A stretch of DNA of 64,000 bases from contig NC_086375.1 in assembly GCF_036588685.1 (NCBI RefSeq), positions 42,377,270-42,441,269 on the forward strand, in the 5' to 3' direction. Of the stretch, positions 12,501 to 23,208 are shown piece by piece (position 1 is the first letter of the stretch; each line of letters starts with the position of its first letter). A program made the position numbers and the translations under genes. Source of the stretch: Mytilus trossulus. Taxonomy: Eukaryota > Mollusca > Bivalvia > Mytilida > Mytilidae. The notes under the pieces are model-generated. The model did no database searches. It was not told the DNA's origin and saw only the letters and a program-made list of their open reading frames with translations.

Positions 12501-13366
12501 TGGGATCATCTACAAAGAGATATATATAAATGTAAACATAATAAAATTAAAAAAATACACAGTCATTTATACAACAGAAATAAATGACTGCAGGGAGCGC
12601 ACCTGAATACGCCCGCATACATGTAGGTCCAACCCTGAAAAGTTGGGGCAAAAATGGACACAATATTCAAGCTTGATACACAAAAAGTTCCCGTAAAATA
12701 TCTAATGTCACATTGGAAACTGATTGTTGTATGACGTCAAAAGTTCAACAGAACATACTACATATTCTGGGGTCAAGCGGTACGGATGTGGTGTATATCA
12801 GTCCACATAATTATGACGTCTTTAAAGTTTTGAATCAAAAGCAAAAAGTACCATAGCCTTTCAAGATGTCATAAATATTTGGACTAGGTGTATACATATT
12901 TCCATCTAACATTTCTAATACAAATATCAGGGGAGGATCCAATCATTTTAAAAGGGGTTCCCAATCCATGATAAAGGGGGGTTCCAACTATATGTCAGAT
13001 TATGTCTACATTCAAATGCATTGATCGTCCCAAAAAGGGGGGATAAAACTCCAGGACCCCCACCCACTGGATCAACCACTGAATATCATTAAGCGTGGAA
13101 TGCTGGCAACTGACTTGAAGAGGAGATTTGGCCAGGATATCATGCTCAAATATCATAATGAAATGATGAATGAATTTATGTAAGTCGTAAATTATAATAT
13201 TACATAATTTATAAAATTTATGCTTACCTCCAAACGAAATGTGTATTTGTTCAGGCTGCTTGAAATCTTTAGAATGTAGTGATGAAACTAAGACATTTTC
13301 AACTTCCCAGGCAATTACAAGAGTCAACAGGACTGTAAAAAGTTGGATAAATACAACAGTTTTCAT
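501..13366 (-). CDS. ACP7: Purple acid phosphatase, ACP7-type (3' part outside window)
   Basis: Secreted or lysosomal binuclear metallophosphatase that hydrolyses phosphomonoesters at acid pH. Eight coding exons join in frame with GT/AG sites: 13228-13366, 12315-12509, 11113-11295, 9810-9835, 8346-8443, 6616-6684, 5810-5924, 501-614 (939 nt, 313 codons). Residues 1 to about 19 are a signal peptide ([10 protein letters not shown]...). Residues about 38-115 form the N-terminal fibronectin-like domain ([28 protein letters not shown]). The metallophosphatase domain starts near 138. Metal ligands seen by family motif are D145 (FGDLG), D174 and Y177 (HVGDFGYD), N209 with H210 (PGNHE) and H294 (MGHRPMYC). 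The final HxH ligands and the stop are missing because the gene runs off the left edge; the animal protein is about 440 aa, so roughly 125 residues are absent. A possible 3' splice acceptor at about 13398 suggests a non-coding exon upstream. Introns are long and full of repeats. The family call is strong; the orthologue name is inferred. Confidence 0.92.
660..1000 (+). repeat. Dispersed repeat family B, 3' part of a retroelement
   Basis: This stretch contains ggggccagctgaaggac, then gtgcgggaattctcgctac, then a gggttgttgtcgctttg tail. The same blocks occur in the opposite orientation at 21955-22300, directly downstream of a reverse-transcriptase-associated ORF. It is therefore a 5'-truncated copy of that element's 3' region. 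At 970-990 it continues with cactcacaccacatcttcct, the tail of family A. The open reading frame at 749-994 lies inside this repeat and is not a gene. Confidence 0.75.
1889..2310 (+). repeat. Two tandem copies of a ~216-bp repeat
   Basis: Both copies (1889-2104 and 2105-2310) begin gatgcagaatttaaacaaat and contain cgcccctaaaaaggtcctgc, then ttgccaaatcactattttcc, and end near the shared gagcattatgttt/gggcattatgttt block. The open frames at 1822-2043 and 1877-2068 are read-throughs of the first copy. Coding function is not supported. Confidence 0.75.
2430..5079. mobile_element. 2.65-kb non-autonomous DNA-transposon-like element with TIRs
   Basis: The left end (2430-2458) begins cctacagtacgccca and the right end (5051-5079), reverse-complemented, begins identically; the two 29-nt ends match at 27 of 29 positions. 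Subterminal blocks rich in gggag/ctccc also recur near both ends, and a ggtgt(c/g)acac motif sits near each end. No transposase-like open frame is visible inside, so the element is non-autonomous. It lies in an acid phosphatase intron. The target-site duplication is unclear, so the superfamily is not assigned. Confidence 0.7.
4160..4745. repeat. ~297-bp internal tandem duplication inside the TIR element
   Basis: Copies at about 4160-4455 and 4458-4745 share the ordered blocks tagtattttcttttttacttg/taatattttcttttttactt, cgtaattttctttaaact, gtctccgtttatt/gtttccgtttatt and attaacaacaacgtttt. Copies are diverged but collinear, consistent with an old duplication. The open frames at 4488-4673 and 4666-4860 fall within this low-complexity AT-rich DNA and are not supported as genes. 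Confidence 0.65.
5714..5739. repeat. Solo terminal repeat of the 'ctgtggattcatt' MITE family
   Basis: This short sequence (ccacgaataataatgaatcc followed by acagta) matches the right terminal inverted repeat of the full element at 56891-57732. No convincing left partner was found close by. A related left end (tactgtggattgagg) occurs at 1292, preceded by an atgcaaaagatgacaattgttt block that also lies just right of this site (5763-5785), so the two could be remnants of one disrupted insertion. Confidence 0.5.
6285..6420 (+). repeat. Family B repeat fragment (tail end)
   Basis: The fragment includes gtgacctaaggttgttatct, the ctctttggtcgggttattgt tail and ttcaattctcaatttta. It is the same 3' tail as the retroelement on the minus strand at 21955. 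It lies in an acid phosphatase intron. Confidence 0.6.
9056..9730. mobile_element. 675-bp MITE-like element with ~45-bp TIRs
   Basis: The left end reads atgttccagaccatatgagt and the right end, reverse-complemented, reads atgttccagaccgtatgagt. Similarity continues through tatttggac and a run of permuted (c/t)atacggtcc motifs for about 45 nt. The interior is AT-rich with no convincing coding capacity; the open frame at 9070-9309 begins inside the TIR and is not protein-like. It sits in the intron between the microexon and exon 5 of the phosphatase gene. Superfamily and target-site duplication are not resolved. Confidence 0.75.
9810..9835 (-). CDS. ACP7: 26-nt microexon of the acid phosphatase gene
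   Basis: This exon is flanked by a clean acceptor (ttttcag) and donor (gtaagt). Joined to the final G of the previous exon it reads GDFGYDLDA, which is exactly the GDxxY metal-binding motif that must follow HV at the end of exon 3. It restores the frame for the next exon, which starts QNGHIGDEF. It is far too short for ORF-based gene finding, so automated models may skip it and lose two metal ligands. Confidence 0.9.
9900..10010 (+). repeat. Family C repeat fragment
   Basis: The sequence contains ggtaacctatagtttttaat and tggtctcttgtggagagttg followed by tctcattgg. It matches the element at 30060-30160. The terminal GTTGTCTCATTGG core is shared with families A and B. Confidence 0.6.
10100..10290. 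repeat. Probable dispersed repeat in intron
   Basis: The stretch runs from gtccatggtacatgaatgtc to gacagacaaacagatggattgac. The terminal GACAGAC/GGACGGAC-type tract resembles the ends of other repeats here (55361-56003). No coding signal is convincing. Assignment as a repeat is an inference from style, not from a second full copy in the window. Confidence 0.35.
11400..11463 (-). repeat. Family B tail, reverse orientation
   Basis: This short copy begins ttgagaatggaaatggggaa and continues to gacaacaactcgacc. It is the 3' terminus of the same family as 21955-22300, cut off after about 60 bp. It lies in the intron between exons 2 and 3 of the phosphatase gene. Confidence 0.6.
12928..13085. repeat. 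Short GGGG-rich dispersed repeat with inverted ends
   Basis: The unit starts caggggaggatccaatcatt and ends actggatcaaccactg, so the two ends are an imperfect inverted repeat around ggatcc/ggatca. Internal blocks are aaaaggggttcccaatcc and aaaggggggataaaactcc. This layout is typical of a short MITE-like molluscan repeat, judged from memory of the style. It lies just inside the first intron of the phosphatase gene. Confidence 0.45.
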
Positions 13367-13398
13367 TCTTCTGCCGTCTGTGTTTGTTATGAATAATC

Positions 13399-14290
13399 TG
13401 AAATGAAGTAGTTTCGCTGCTGTTAAAGGTTAGGTAAATATAGTGAATTTAAAACGCAGTAAAGATCCAACTAAATCACATGACAATCAGGTGATTTCTA
13501 ACAGGTGAGTGTGGGGTTCACTGAAGGTATTCAATTAAATATAGACAAATAGTCGACGATCGTTTATACTCTGATTTGAATATTGATTATCTTGTTGCAA
13601 ATTAAATAACTTATGATTATGTGATTATATTGGCAAAAATTTGTGTATTTGATTATTTTGATAGCCCATGACGGGCCTCAATAATTATGCATGATTCTTT
13701 TTTTTAAATGATATAGAAAAAAAATATCGAAAATATTTAAAGAATAGATAAATAAAAGATACCTATACTAAAAGGGATACTTATACACACATGAATTTAA
13801 AACAAAAAGTGTTCTTTTATCAAGGACTATCAACTAGCTGCTCCTTTAAACGAAACATTCTGATTTCAATTTTCATTGCAGTACCTCACAGACAATAGAA
13901 AAAAACTTTGAACAGCTAATCACAATTAGAACATTGTCTTATATTCCTTCCTGGAAATAACATCATATGTAGTGGAGGTTGATGTGTACTAATTGCTATC
14001 AAGGATACTTTTTTTTACTGACAACTTCCTTCCCTGAACTATAAACTGACTGTGGCATTGTCTGTCAGGTGCAAACTTATTGGACACAAAGCTGTATACT
14101 TGAGCTCATTCAATTAAAATGGGCAATTAGAGCTCGAGAAACCCTTAACTTAAGCGAACAATCGATAAAAATACATTTGATATCATGGTTGGTGATTTCA
14201 ATCTACCAGCTAAGCTGGGATTAGAAAATCCAATTCTTGAAACTAAATACTCAGCATGCAAATATACATAAGACAATGTCTGTATCAAAT
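13399..14290. other. Upstream of acid phosphatase; no gene seen
   Basis: This is the 5' side of the acid phosphatase gene and should contain its promoter and any non-coding first exon. No clear TATA box, CpG island or further exon could be fixed by eye. No open frame resembles a protein. Confidence 0.4.
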
Positions 14291-14299
14291 CAGGAATAT

Positions 14300-14600
14300 G
14301 ACAGCTGTTTGTCTTTTTCATTTTAAGCCATGACATTGTCGTTTTGTTTTCGTTTTATGAGTTTAACTGTTCCTCTGGTATCTTTCGTCCCGCCTCTTTT
14401 GTTATATCCATTCGTGTTGGTAAGTCTTTATTAGTTTTCCATATTTTGTTTTGTATACTGTTGGTAGTCTTTTTAAATTTTCATAGTTGTTTTTTGCCAT
14501 TGACATGTCTGGTAATTTTCACTTACGAATTTGCAAATTTCATAGGTGTATCCATAGAGTCGTTTCCGGGTTTTTTTATGCTGTGGAGATCTTTACTTTA
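14300..14600 (+). repeat. Dispersed repeat family F, longest copy
   Basis: Key blocks are tgtttgtctttttcatttta followed by agccatgacattgtcg, then atgagtttaactgttcctct and ggtatctttcgtccc. Shorter copies with the same block order lie at 32120-32215 and 56480-56590. The open frame at 14344-14601 is repeat-derived. Confidence 0.65.
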
Positions 14601-14655
14601 ATACAAGAGGATTGGTTAGTTTTATATTTAATGAATGGTTATTATTTATTTTGAA

Positions 14656-14760
14656 TTTATTGAACCATAAAACTAATTTTTGACTCTTCACATTGAATAA
14701 TCCGCGAAGCGGATTATGTAAAATGTGAAGAGTCAAAAATTAGTTTTATGGTTCAATAAA
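14656..14760. repeat. 105-bp foldback (near-perfect palindrome) with GCGAAGC apex
   Basis: The two arms are reverse complements for about 50 nt: the left arm runs tttattgaaccataaaact then aatttttgactcttcac, and the right arm is its mirror. There is one small mismatch region near the apex. The arms meet in taatccgcgaagcggatta, so the loop is a GAA triplet closed by C-G, with GCGAAGC at 14704-14710. No coding content. Confidence 0.85.
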
Positions 14761-17700
14761 ATAAAAATAAATTATTGCCATTCATTATAAATAAATTTCT
14801 ATCAAAAATAAGGCTCAAAGAACTTTTTATATTATTTATATCAACAAAAACAACGTACACAATAGTTGGCGTATGCATATACAACGTCAGAGAGGGCGTG
14901 TCGCCATAAAAATTGACAACATTGAAAATAAAACTAATAATTTTAACCAATCAGAAGACAGTAAATACACCAAATTTATTTATTTTGAAGTGTCTAGAGT
15001 TTAATCAAAAGTCGCCTTTAGAAACTTACATGTTATCCAGTGGTACCAAACAAAACAAAGGAGTCTAACAGAAACCCTCAGACTCAAATTAGCTCAGTAT
15101 AGTAGATATTTTGTTTTACCATGTCACCAGTTTTTGTTTATCTTTATTAGCAACACGACGGGTACTTCTAGTATTAAAAAAAGTGCTTACCCTTCTGGAG
15201 CGCCTTAGAACATGTTATGGTTTTTACTAACTTCATGTTCTTATGTTTCGTTTTATAAGAGTTATATGGCCTGTTGTGTTTTCTTTCGTTTTTTTTAGAT
15301 ATGGTCTCTATATTCATAACCTGTAGTTTGTATTGCCACCCCATTAGTAACTTCTAACTATAACTGAAAAATTATGAAGAAATCATATTTTTCACAATAT
15401 GTACAGTGGCGAGTTAATTGATCCTAATTCAAGTGAGGAAAGGAACTGTGTGTTTATAAACCAAAATTAACAACTGTTCTGCAATAGCAAAACGTTTTAT
15501 GATACTAAAAGTTGTGTTATTATGTGAATATATCTTCTGTGTCAATAGGAAAACGTGTTATTCAGTTAAAACTAGATCTTCTCTTTTACCAGTTAGGTAC
15601 AAGTAAAGATATGTTTTTGTTAAAAACAAAATGACTCTTTTATGGTTAGCGAACTTAACCTCAAGGATTGCACTGTTACCTGTCATTTGCTTACATGTTC
15701 ATAAAAATAATTGCTATAACGTTTATAAAAGATATCAATTTCACTGGGTCCTCTCTGTTTCTTGCATAATCTTCATCTGATATTACTGAAACTTAAAGTT
15801 TGAGAAGATAGATACATAATATATTTGTTAGCAAAACAATAATAGAAGCATAGCAGACCAGACCGTTTCCGGTTTGCTTTGCATCAAAGAGTTCCAAACA
15901 TAGCTTTGATATTTTCTGCTGATACATGTTAAATGCATTATAAACACTCTAAGGTCAGACATAGGGTCGTAGCTAGATTTGGTAGATATTTTGATTTTTT
16001 TTTGTTTCCAATAATATAAATCAACAGTGAAATTGATTTCATCTTCCAACTGTTTGATTCGGGCGATATTGATGACTGTTGATGCTGGTTATACTATACT
16101 AAAAAAAATTAATGAATATTATAATCACTTGGCAAATAACAAATCTGGTTGACATCTCGCCCACAATAATTAAGGGTATCACTTAACCAGTAGTCATGAT
16201 TCATGTGCTGTTGTGAAATATCATTGATACAGTCATTTTGTGTAAATTTACTGTTAACAATATTGAAATCATCAAAACAATAAGGTTTACAACACTCATG
16301 CATAATTTTTCCGACTTAGTCGGTATAGTTTCGGTTTGTGCACTTAGAACTTAAGGACGCTCAACTATGGCAACAGAATACGCATGCTCGAAAACCCTGT
16401 CTGTGATTGGACAAAATGCTGTCATGACGGGTGATTTGGTTGTGTTTGAAAAAACGTCTCGAAAATTATATCGTGATGGAAAGCAAGTGAACAACTACAA
16501 ATGTTTGAACTAGATGTTACAAAGATTTATATTTTTATTAAAATAATTGTTTCTCCAATAGCTCTGTGGATCCATGACAGCTGTTTATTCGGGACAATTA
16601 TATAATTTTTCCATGACTTTTAGAACGCACCTACGCATGTGAGATTTCCGCGGGGTTTTGTTGAATGTAAACCGAAAGATACTACTTATACTACCAATAG
16701 TTTCTAGCTTTGTTAACCATGAATTAAGTTTAATGTAAACAGCAGTAAATGTAACTATATTCGTTTCTTGTTATTTGCACTGGATTTTTTGACAAATATT
16801 TTTTTTAGGTGTCATCACAATATTCTTATATATCATTGCCTTAATATAACCAGACTTAGTAAAGAATTTTTTGTAGTTTTATTCAGACTTTATTTAAGAG
16901 GTCCTGCATCATTAAGTCATTGTGCTTCTGAAGGTTATCGAAATGATAGGGTTAAACATATACTCAAATTTTGATACGTCGGATATCTTTTTTAAAGATA
17001 GTTCTTGTTTTTAATAAGTTTAGCAATATTTGCCATCTTTCGTAAACGTTTGTTTTTTAATGTTATTGAATTGAGTTTTCAACTGCATTTTATTCGAGCT
17101 ATACTGGTGAGACTTGTGTTGTCGAAACGTGTATTTAGTGCACGAAATTATAATCTGGCACATCTCACGAGTGTTTCGACTAACACATTATTTAATCTAA
17201 GACATGAAAATTAATGTCAGAATGTTTCAACAGATTATTTTACATACTTAAAATTTAAGTCGCACGATTCTCGAAGGAACAATGTAGCAAATAAAATCGA
17301 TACAAGAAGTGACAAAATACCATATTTAAGACGGAATTAACATATAACAAACCAACCTCAATTACTGGTACATGTGCGAACCATACAACGAGTATAACAC
17401 TGTAAGTCTTAAAGTTGATAATATCTGCATTACTACCTTGAATCGAATTAAGGCAAAAGTAGTTTACGGATGTTCAAATTGATTAGGAAGAAACAAACGA
17501 AGATAACAAACTGAAACTGTATTATATGATAACTTAAGATACATTAGCGCGATAGAAATACTATGATGTATTCTAATATGCTAAAAATAGGTCAGAATTA
17601 TGTCATATCAGTAGTGGGGTTGACATACTTTGGCCTGAAGCATAACTGAAGATACATTGGTCGTCGACATGTTCATCTCATGCAGTAAAATTGGTACCGT

Positions 17701-18030
17701 TAATGTTATAATTCAATACATCCGTGACAGTAAAATTATACTAGTAATTAAATCATTTTAGTTTATTAAAACCTTCAAATTAAAACTAGCAAAAAAGAAC
17801 TTATACGGGTACTAACTTGACTTTTGATGAACCCAACTGATAAACCTCACAGAGAGATTATTATAATACTTATAAATTACTCATTTGCAATATAAGGATG
17901 CCCTTGCGAATGTGCTTTATCTCTATGTCTTATTTGTGTTTCTGTCATGCATATGCCGTAGCTCTCTACTTATTCATCCCATTATTGTGCTATTGTAAAT
18001 ATGTGTATTCTTGTCTTTCATTTTTGCTAT
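14761..18030. other. Long stretch with no supported gene
   Basis: AT-rich sequence with only short open frames. Those at 15828-16049 and 16109-16303 read slightly protein-like, but neither has a recognisable domain or convincing splice context. No RNA gene or clear repeat copy was recognised by eye. Confidence 0.4.
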
Positions 18031-18034
18031 AATG

Positions 18035-18260
18035 GAATTTAATGCAACTGTCATATAAGTGAGAGGTTTAGCTAGCTATAAAAAGGTTTTACCAACCATT
18101 TCCTACACTATACAATGTCCCCACCAAGTCAGGAATATGACAGTTTTTATCCATTTGTTTGCTATGATTGAACTTTTGATTTTGACATTTGAATATGGAC
18201 TTTTCGCTTTGATTTTTTTTTCGGAGTTTGTTATTTTTGTTATCTTACTTCTTTCTAGTA
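18035..18260 (+). repeat. Dispersed repeat family E
   Basis: Blocks in order are gtgagaggtttagctagcta, ccaagtcaggaatatgacag, tgaacttttgattttgacat and tttttcggagtttgttattt. The same order occurs at 29745-29980 and, inverted, at 46320-46490 and 18820-18925. The open frame at 18059-18271 is part of it. Confidence 0.65.
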
Positions 18261-18819
18261 GTGACAGTTAAAAAACTAAAAATAGTCGCAATTTCAATAT
18301 TAGTTACTTTTGAACATTATTCATCTCGTTTCGATTAATTTCTCTACCATAGAGAGTATATTTGAAAGTAACCTGTGGTGAATAAAATATATTCAGATGA
18401 CAAGTATAGTATATCATGAGTTAAGTTTCCCTTTATTTTATTCGGCTATTTTATTTACCTATATTGTATATCTTATGATTACAAGGAGATTCTATGTCAT
18501 ACAAGCATAATTTAAACAATTACCCAACAACAAGATAAATGCAAAATCATATATGAATCGAGATAACGAGCAGGAAGAACATATAAAAAAACAAGATAGT
18601 TGAACAGCGTGTCTGCTATAAGGTTCGAGTCTAGATTTTTTATTGTCTTTTGTTAATATCTCAATGCTTTTGTACCTTTCACAATTTGGTGTTGATTGCA
18701 ATATTTGGTAATGTGTTGTAAATCATAAAGTTCAATGCTTGAGACGTTTGTATATTGTTGATAAAGGATTGTGAAGTATATATCGCTGTAATACTTATCA
18801 GGCAATATACCTCAAAATA

Positions 18820-18925
18820 ACAAAAATACCGAACTCCAAGGAAAAATCCAAATGGAAAGTCCATTATCAAATGTCCAATCAACCAGCTTAAACACATCAA
18901 ACGAACGATACACAACTGTCATATT
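18820..18925 (-). repeat. Family E fragment, reverse orientation
   Basis: The fragment reads ccgaactccaaggaaaaatc, then caaatggaaagtccattatc, then cacaactgtcatattc. This is the reverse complement of the family E middle section. Similar inverted fragments occur at 11960-12040 and 46330-46420. Confidence 0.55.
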
Positions 18926-19224
18926 CGTTAAATAAGCTAAATCTCTCATTTGTACGTTAGTCATATAAAGTTCCATTATTTTGACAACAATTTGTTAATA
19001 AAACAAACAAACATAGTTGTAGTAAAAAAGGGATAAGATACATCGGATACAACAAAATGAAGGAATAAACTGCAAACAAACTTAAGTCGAAGAAAGATAA
19101 CCCATGGCCAAAATAAAGTTTGCATTACTGTTTCACTGTGTTTTATACATAAAAATAAATAATACAAATTACATAATAAAAAAATAAGTGTACAAGTAAT
19201 TCATATTGAAATAATATAAGTAAA

Positions 19225-19455
19225 CATCTGTTTCTCGTTTCTCGTTTTTTTTATATAGATTAGACCGTTGGTTTTCCCGTTTGAATGGTTTTACACTAGT
19301 AATTTTGGGGCCCTTTATAGCTTGTTGTTCGGTGTGAGCCAAGGCTCCGTGTTGAAGGCCGTACTTTAACCTATAATGGTTTAATTTTTAAATTGTTATT
19401 TGGATGGAGAGTTGTCTCATTGGCACTCACACCACATCTTCCTATATCTATCTGA
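19225..19455 (+). repeat. SINE-like repeat family A, copy 1
   Basis: The unit contains tttctcgtttctcg, tagaccgttggttttcccgt, ggtgtgagccaaggctccgt and the tail gagttgtctcattggcactc followed by acaccacatcttcctatatc. It is about 90 percent alike by eye to 23780-24001 and similar to 46055-46270. Its short size, conserved 3' tail and simple (tatc)-type end fit a SINE, but no tRNA-like A/B boxes were identified. Confidence 0.75.
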
Positions 19456-20194
19456 TATTCTTTTAACAAAGATGACATTTACATGCATAAATCTTGCGCT
19501 TTTCTGGATCTACCTTGGTTGGGAACGCCCAAACCAAACCACAAGGAAGACAAGGATGGGTAAATAACGAAAAGTGTGATGAATCATACTACCAAAAGGA
19601 GCATAAAATGTATAGCAAATTCTTCAAATTTGTCTAAGGAATTTGAAACTGTAGTTTCTTTACAATTTTTATATATATAAGCAGAGAATAAAACACCAGT
19701 GACAAAGCAATGACCTTTGAGCTGTTTATAAAGATTGGCACTAAAAGTCCACAGCAATATCAACCGACCCAGTGTTAGTTAACCAAAAAAAATAACACTT
19801 TATAGAAAGTGTGCGTCGAAAGCACTTATTAGATATACCTTCATTAGTTATCTAGATATATATATTCATTCGAAACGCTCAATTTCATCTCAAAAATATT
19901 TGAAAACAAAGCATATATAGAAACTTTAACACTTCAGGAGCTATTTGATTAAAATAAATAGCCAAATTATTCTAGAGTCAAATTTGTCTGAGGGAGTTTG
20001 AACCGTACTTTCTTTGAGAAATTCGAGTGAACGTAAAAGCGTTGTCCAGTAAATGATGTTTCTTAAATATGAAGGATAATTCTTATGATATATATTGCGT
20101 TTTTTAAAGTTTTGTTCAAGTCAAAACACAATAAACACGCTGAATAAAATTGTTCCCTGTCGCTCTTTATCTTGAGATTTTAAGTGTCTAAAAT

Positions 20195-20700
20195 ATAAAC
20201 TGCTTTACTATTGGTCCCTTATGCTCTCCTATATATTTGTATTGTAGTCCTGTTATGTTATGTTGTCATTTTAATGTTATATTTGACATTGCCATTAATG
20301 CGTGAGGTTTGGCATGCCACAAAACCAGATTCAACCCACAATTATTTAAAACAAAAAATGTCTTTTACCAAGTCAGGAATATGGCCATTGTTATATTATA
20401 GTTTGTTCATGTGTGTGTTACATTTTAACGTTGTGTTTCTGTTGTTTCATTTGTTTCCTCTTATATTTGAGTATGAATTCACATTGCTATAAGACATGTC
20501 ACGGTACTTATCTATCCCAAATTCATATATTTAGTTTTGTTGTTATATTTGTTATTCTCATCGGATTTGGCTAATGCTTAGTTCGTTTCTGTGTGTGTTA
20601 CATTTAATTTTTGTGTCGGTGTTTTTCTCTTATATGTAATGCGTTTCCCTCAGTTTTAGTTTGTAACCTGGATTTTTTTTCTATCGATTTATGAGTTTCG
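20195..20700 (+). repeat. Dispersed repeat family D, near-complete copy
   Basis: Diagnostic blocks are ttgccattaatgcgtgaggt followed by ttggcatgccacaaaaccag, then accaagtcaggaatatggcc, then gtgtgtgttacattttaacg and tcgatttatgagtttcgaac. Inverted copies lie at 39440-39960, 41715-41910, 46980-47200 and 48700-48970, and a direct one at 54860-55170. The open frame at 20211-20492 is inside the repeat. Confidence 0.75.
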
Positions 20701-21954
20701 AACAGCGGCATACTACTGTTGCCTTTATTTACTTCAGCTCCACATTTTACATCCTTATAGCGGTCGCATGATATATCAAAGGAGCTATATATGATAAGAA
20801 ATACTCCTATATGTATCAAAGATTTCGGTTTAAAACCTCAGCAACAGTTGTCAATTCTATAGTTGTGAATACATTAAGACAAATAATCCTACCAATTGTG
20901 AGAGCTAGTTGGCAAGTAGTCGTTTGATAATTGTGCGTTACAGACCGACGGTGGACGAAGAGTAATACTATGTCCCGTTGATAAGTAACCCATACTCCTC
21001 ATACAATCATACTTCTTCATGATCATAACCGTGTATTGTTCTTGATTATGGACAACACACATTTTCGACATAAAATCTGCCTTTCCTAGGGGGATGTACA
21101 TTTATATTACTATATGTTTTATATAATAAAAGTAGAAAACACAGCATTAAATAACTTCTTAAGAATTTTTCATAAATACAATCAACTGAGATATATTCTT
21201 ACATTACAACGTAATTATATAGTTTATTGTCTTATACTGAACAAAAACTTTCATAAGAAAATTAATGACTTCCATAATTCTAACAACAATATTATTATGC
21301 TAAAAAACAGTTAAATATCAACTTTTCTTTATCAGTCATTTTTGTCCTAATGATTTGAACTAACATGTGTTATAATTAAATTTATTGCGGGAACTATGAT
21401 AACTGTAAGAAGTGAATGTTTTATAACAGGAAATTAACATATCATGTGGTATTTCATGCATAATTAATATGATTGATGAGTTTTTAAAGAATTAATTACT
21501 CTAATGCCAATCTTGTTGATTTTGACATAAACCGGTGATATTTCTGACAGTCACCATCATGATTGTAGTGCAAATTCTTTAAACAGTAAAGAAATATACA
21601 AGCGGTTTTTTTTTAAATCCCGTGCTCGCTTCGACGGAACAAATATAATTAAATCTGTATTTTTTTACATCAACATCTTAATTTCATGCAGGATAGTGCA
21701 TATACTACATCTTTAAATAAATAAATACAAATTGAACCGAAAGACGAAATTTTGTTGTATATAACACTCTTACGTGTGTAAGCTTTTTTTGTACTTTTCA
21801 CAGAAGTTCTCTCTCATTACATTGACAACCAAATGTTTCACAAGCACGGATACAAACGTATGAAAAACTGAATTAAAAGGAAGTGATAATCACTGTTTTC
21901 CCGGATTAAAATATAAAAGTTTTCAAAATTTTACCGGAATTTAGATATTAAGAT
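20701..21954. other. No supported gene
   Basis: AT-rich sequence with no convincing coding frame. The frames at 20889-21101 and 21114-21314 show no domain or splice evidence. No repeat was identified here with confidence. Confidence 0.4.
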
Positions 21955-23208
21955 AAAATTGAGAATGGAAATGGGGAATGTGTCAAAGAGACAACAACCC
22001 GACCAAAATAAAAAACCACAGCAGAAGGTCACCAACAGGTCTTCAATGTAGCGAGAAATTCCCGCACCCGGAGGCGTCCTTCAGCTGGCCCCTAAACAAA
22101 TATATACTAGTTCAGTGATAATGAACGCCATACTAATTTCCAAATTGTACACAAGAAACTAATATAAAAATAATACAAGACTAACAAAGGCCAGAGGCTC
22201 CTGACTTGGGACAGGCGCAAAAATGCGGCGGGGTTAAACATGTTTGTGAGATCTCAACCCTCCCCTATACCTCTAACCAATGTAGAAAAATAAACGCATA
22301 ACAATACGCACATTAAAATTCAGTTCAAGAGAAGTCTGAGTCTGATGTCAGAAGATGTAACCAAAGAAAATAAACAAAAAGACAATAATACATAAATAAC
22401 AACAGACTACTAGCAGTTAACTGACATGCCAGCTCCAGACTTCAATTAAACTGACTGAAAGATTATGATTTCATCATATGAACCTCAGGCACAATTCTTC
22501 CCGTTAGGGGTTTAGTATTATACCATCATAACATATATGAGAAGAACATAACCCGTGTCATGCCAACAACTGTTTTTAGAATAAATGTCTTTAGTTCCGA
22601 CGCAAAGACCTTATCAGTGACTCAATATTAACGCCAAAATATGCAATCTTTAATGACTTGACAACAGTATCGTAATTATATCCCTTCTTAATCAGTCTAT
22701 TTAATGGTTTTGTAAGTTTCTGAGGTGAATACTGACACCTTTGTGCTTTATAAAGAATATTTCCATAAAAAATTGGATGTGAAATACCTGAACGTATAAA
22801 AAGTCTGCATGTTGAGCTATATTTACGAATGATGTCTTTATACCGATGATAAAATTTAGTAAAAGTTTTGACTAGTTTGTGATATCGAAAACCCTGGTGT
22901 AATAATTTTTCAGTAATACATAAATTTCTCTCGTTAAAATATAAAACATTGTTACAAACACGAGCGAATCGTACAAGTTGAGATATATAAACACCGTAAG
23001 ATGGTGACAAGGGAACGTCACCATCTAAAAACGGATAATTAACGATAGGAAATGAAAAATCATCCCTTTTATCATAAATTTTAGTATTCAGCTTTCCGTT
23101 AGTGATATAGACAGAGGCTATATCAGCTTTTAATTTTACCATTTCATTTGGGACTTTCTGTTTTAAATTTTGCTCGGCTTTAGGTATTATTGTGATTTTA
23201 CTTTTCAC
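21955..23208 (-). mobile_element. 3' end of a retroelement: RT-associated ORF plus 3' region (family B)
   Basis: Read on the minus strand, an open frame (23208-22591) is followed by about 630 bp of non-coding 3' region. That region ends gacaacaacccgacc on the plus strand, i.e. ggtcgggttgttgtctcttt then cattccccatttccattctc on the element strand. Truncated copies of the 3' region at 660-1000, 6285-6420 and 11400-11463 indicate a dispersed family with a fixed 3' end. The 5' part, including the polymerase active site, is absent. Confidence 0.75.
22591..23208 (-). pseudogene. Reverse-transcriptase C-terminal fragment (5'-truncated)
   Basis: 205 codons with the sections NGKLNTKIYDKRDDFSFPIV, PLSPSYGVYISQLVRFARVC and KLLHQGFRYHKLVKTFTKFY. 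From family knowledge this type of sequence directly follows the RT palm in retroelement polyproteins common in bivalve genomes. The YxDD catalytic motif and everything N-terminal are missing. The initiator Met is just the first Met after the truncation point. Class is uncertain; a Penelope-like or non-LTR element is possible. Stops immediately upstream show the copy is dead. Confidence 0.7.

Noticed and set aside
15828-16303. Two adjacent minus-strand frames as exons of an unknown gene
   Set aside because: No consistent splice sites in phase and no recognisable domain; not supportable by eye.
19225-19455. tRNA gene within family A
   Set aside because: No cloverleaf or clear A/B boxes could be identified; only repeat similarity is supported.
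20211-20492. Hydrophobic 93-codon frame as a membrane peptide
   Set aside because: It is part of dispersed repeat family D with at least five other copies in the window.
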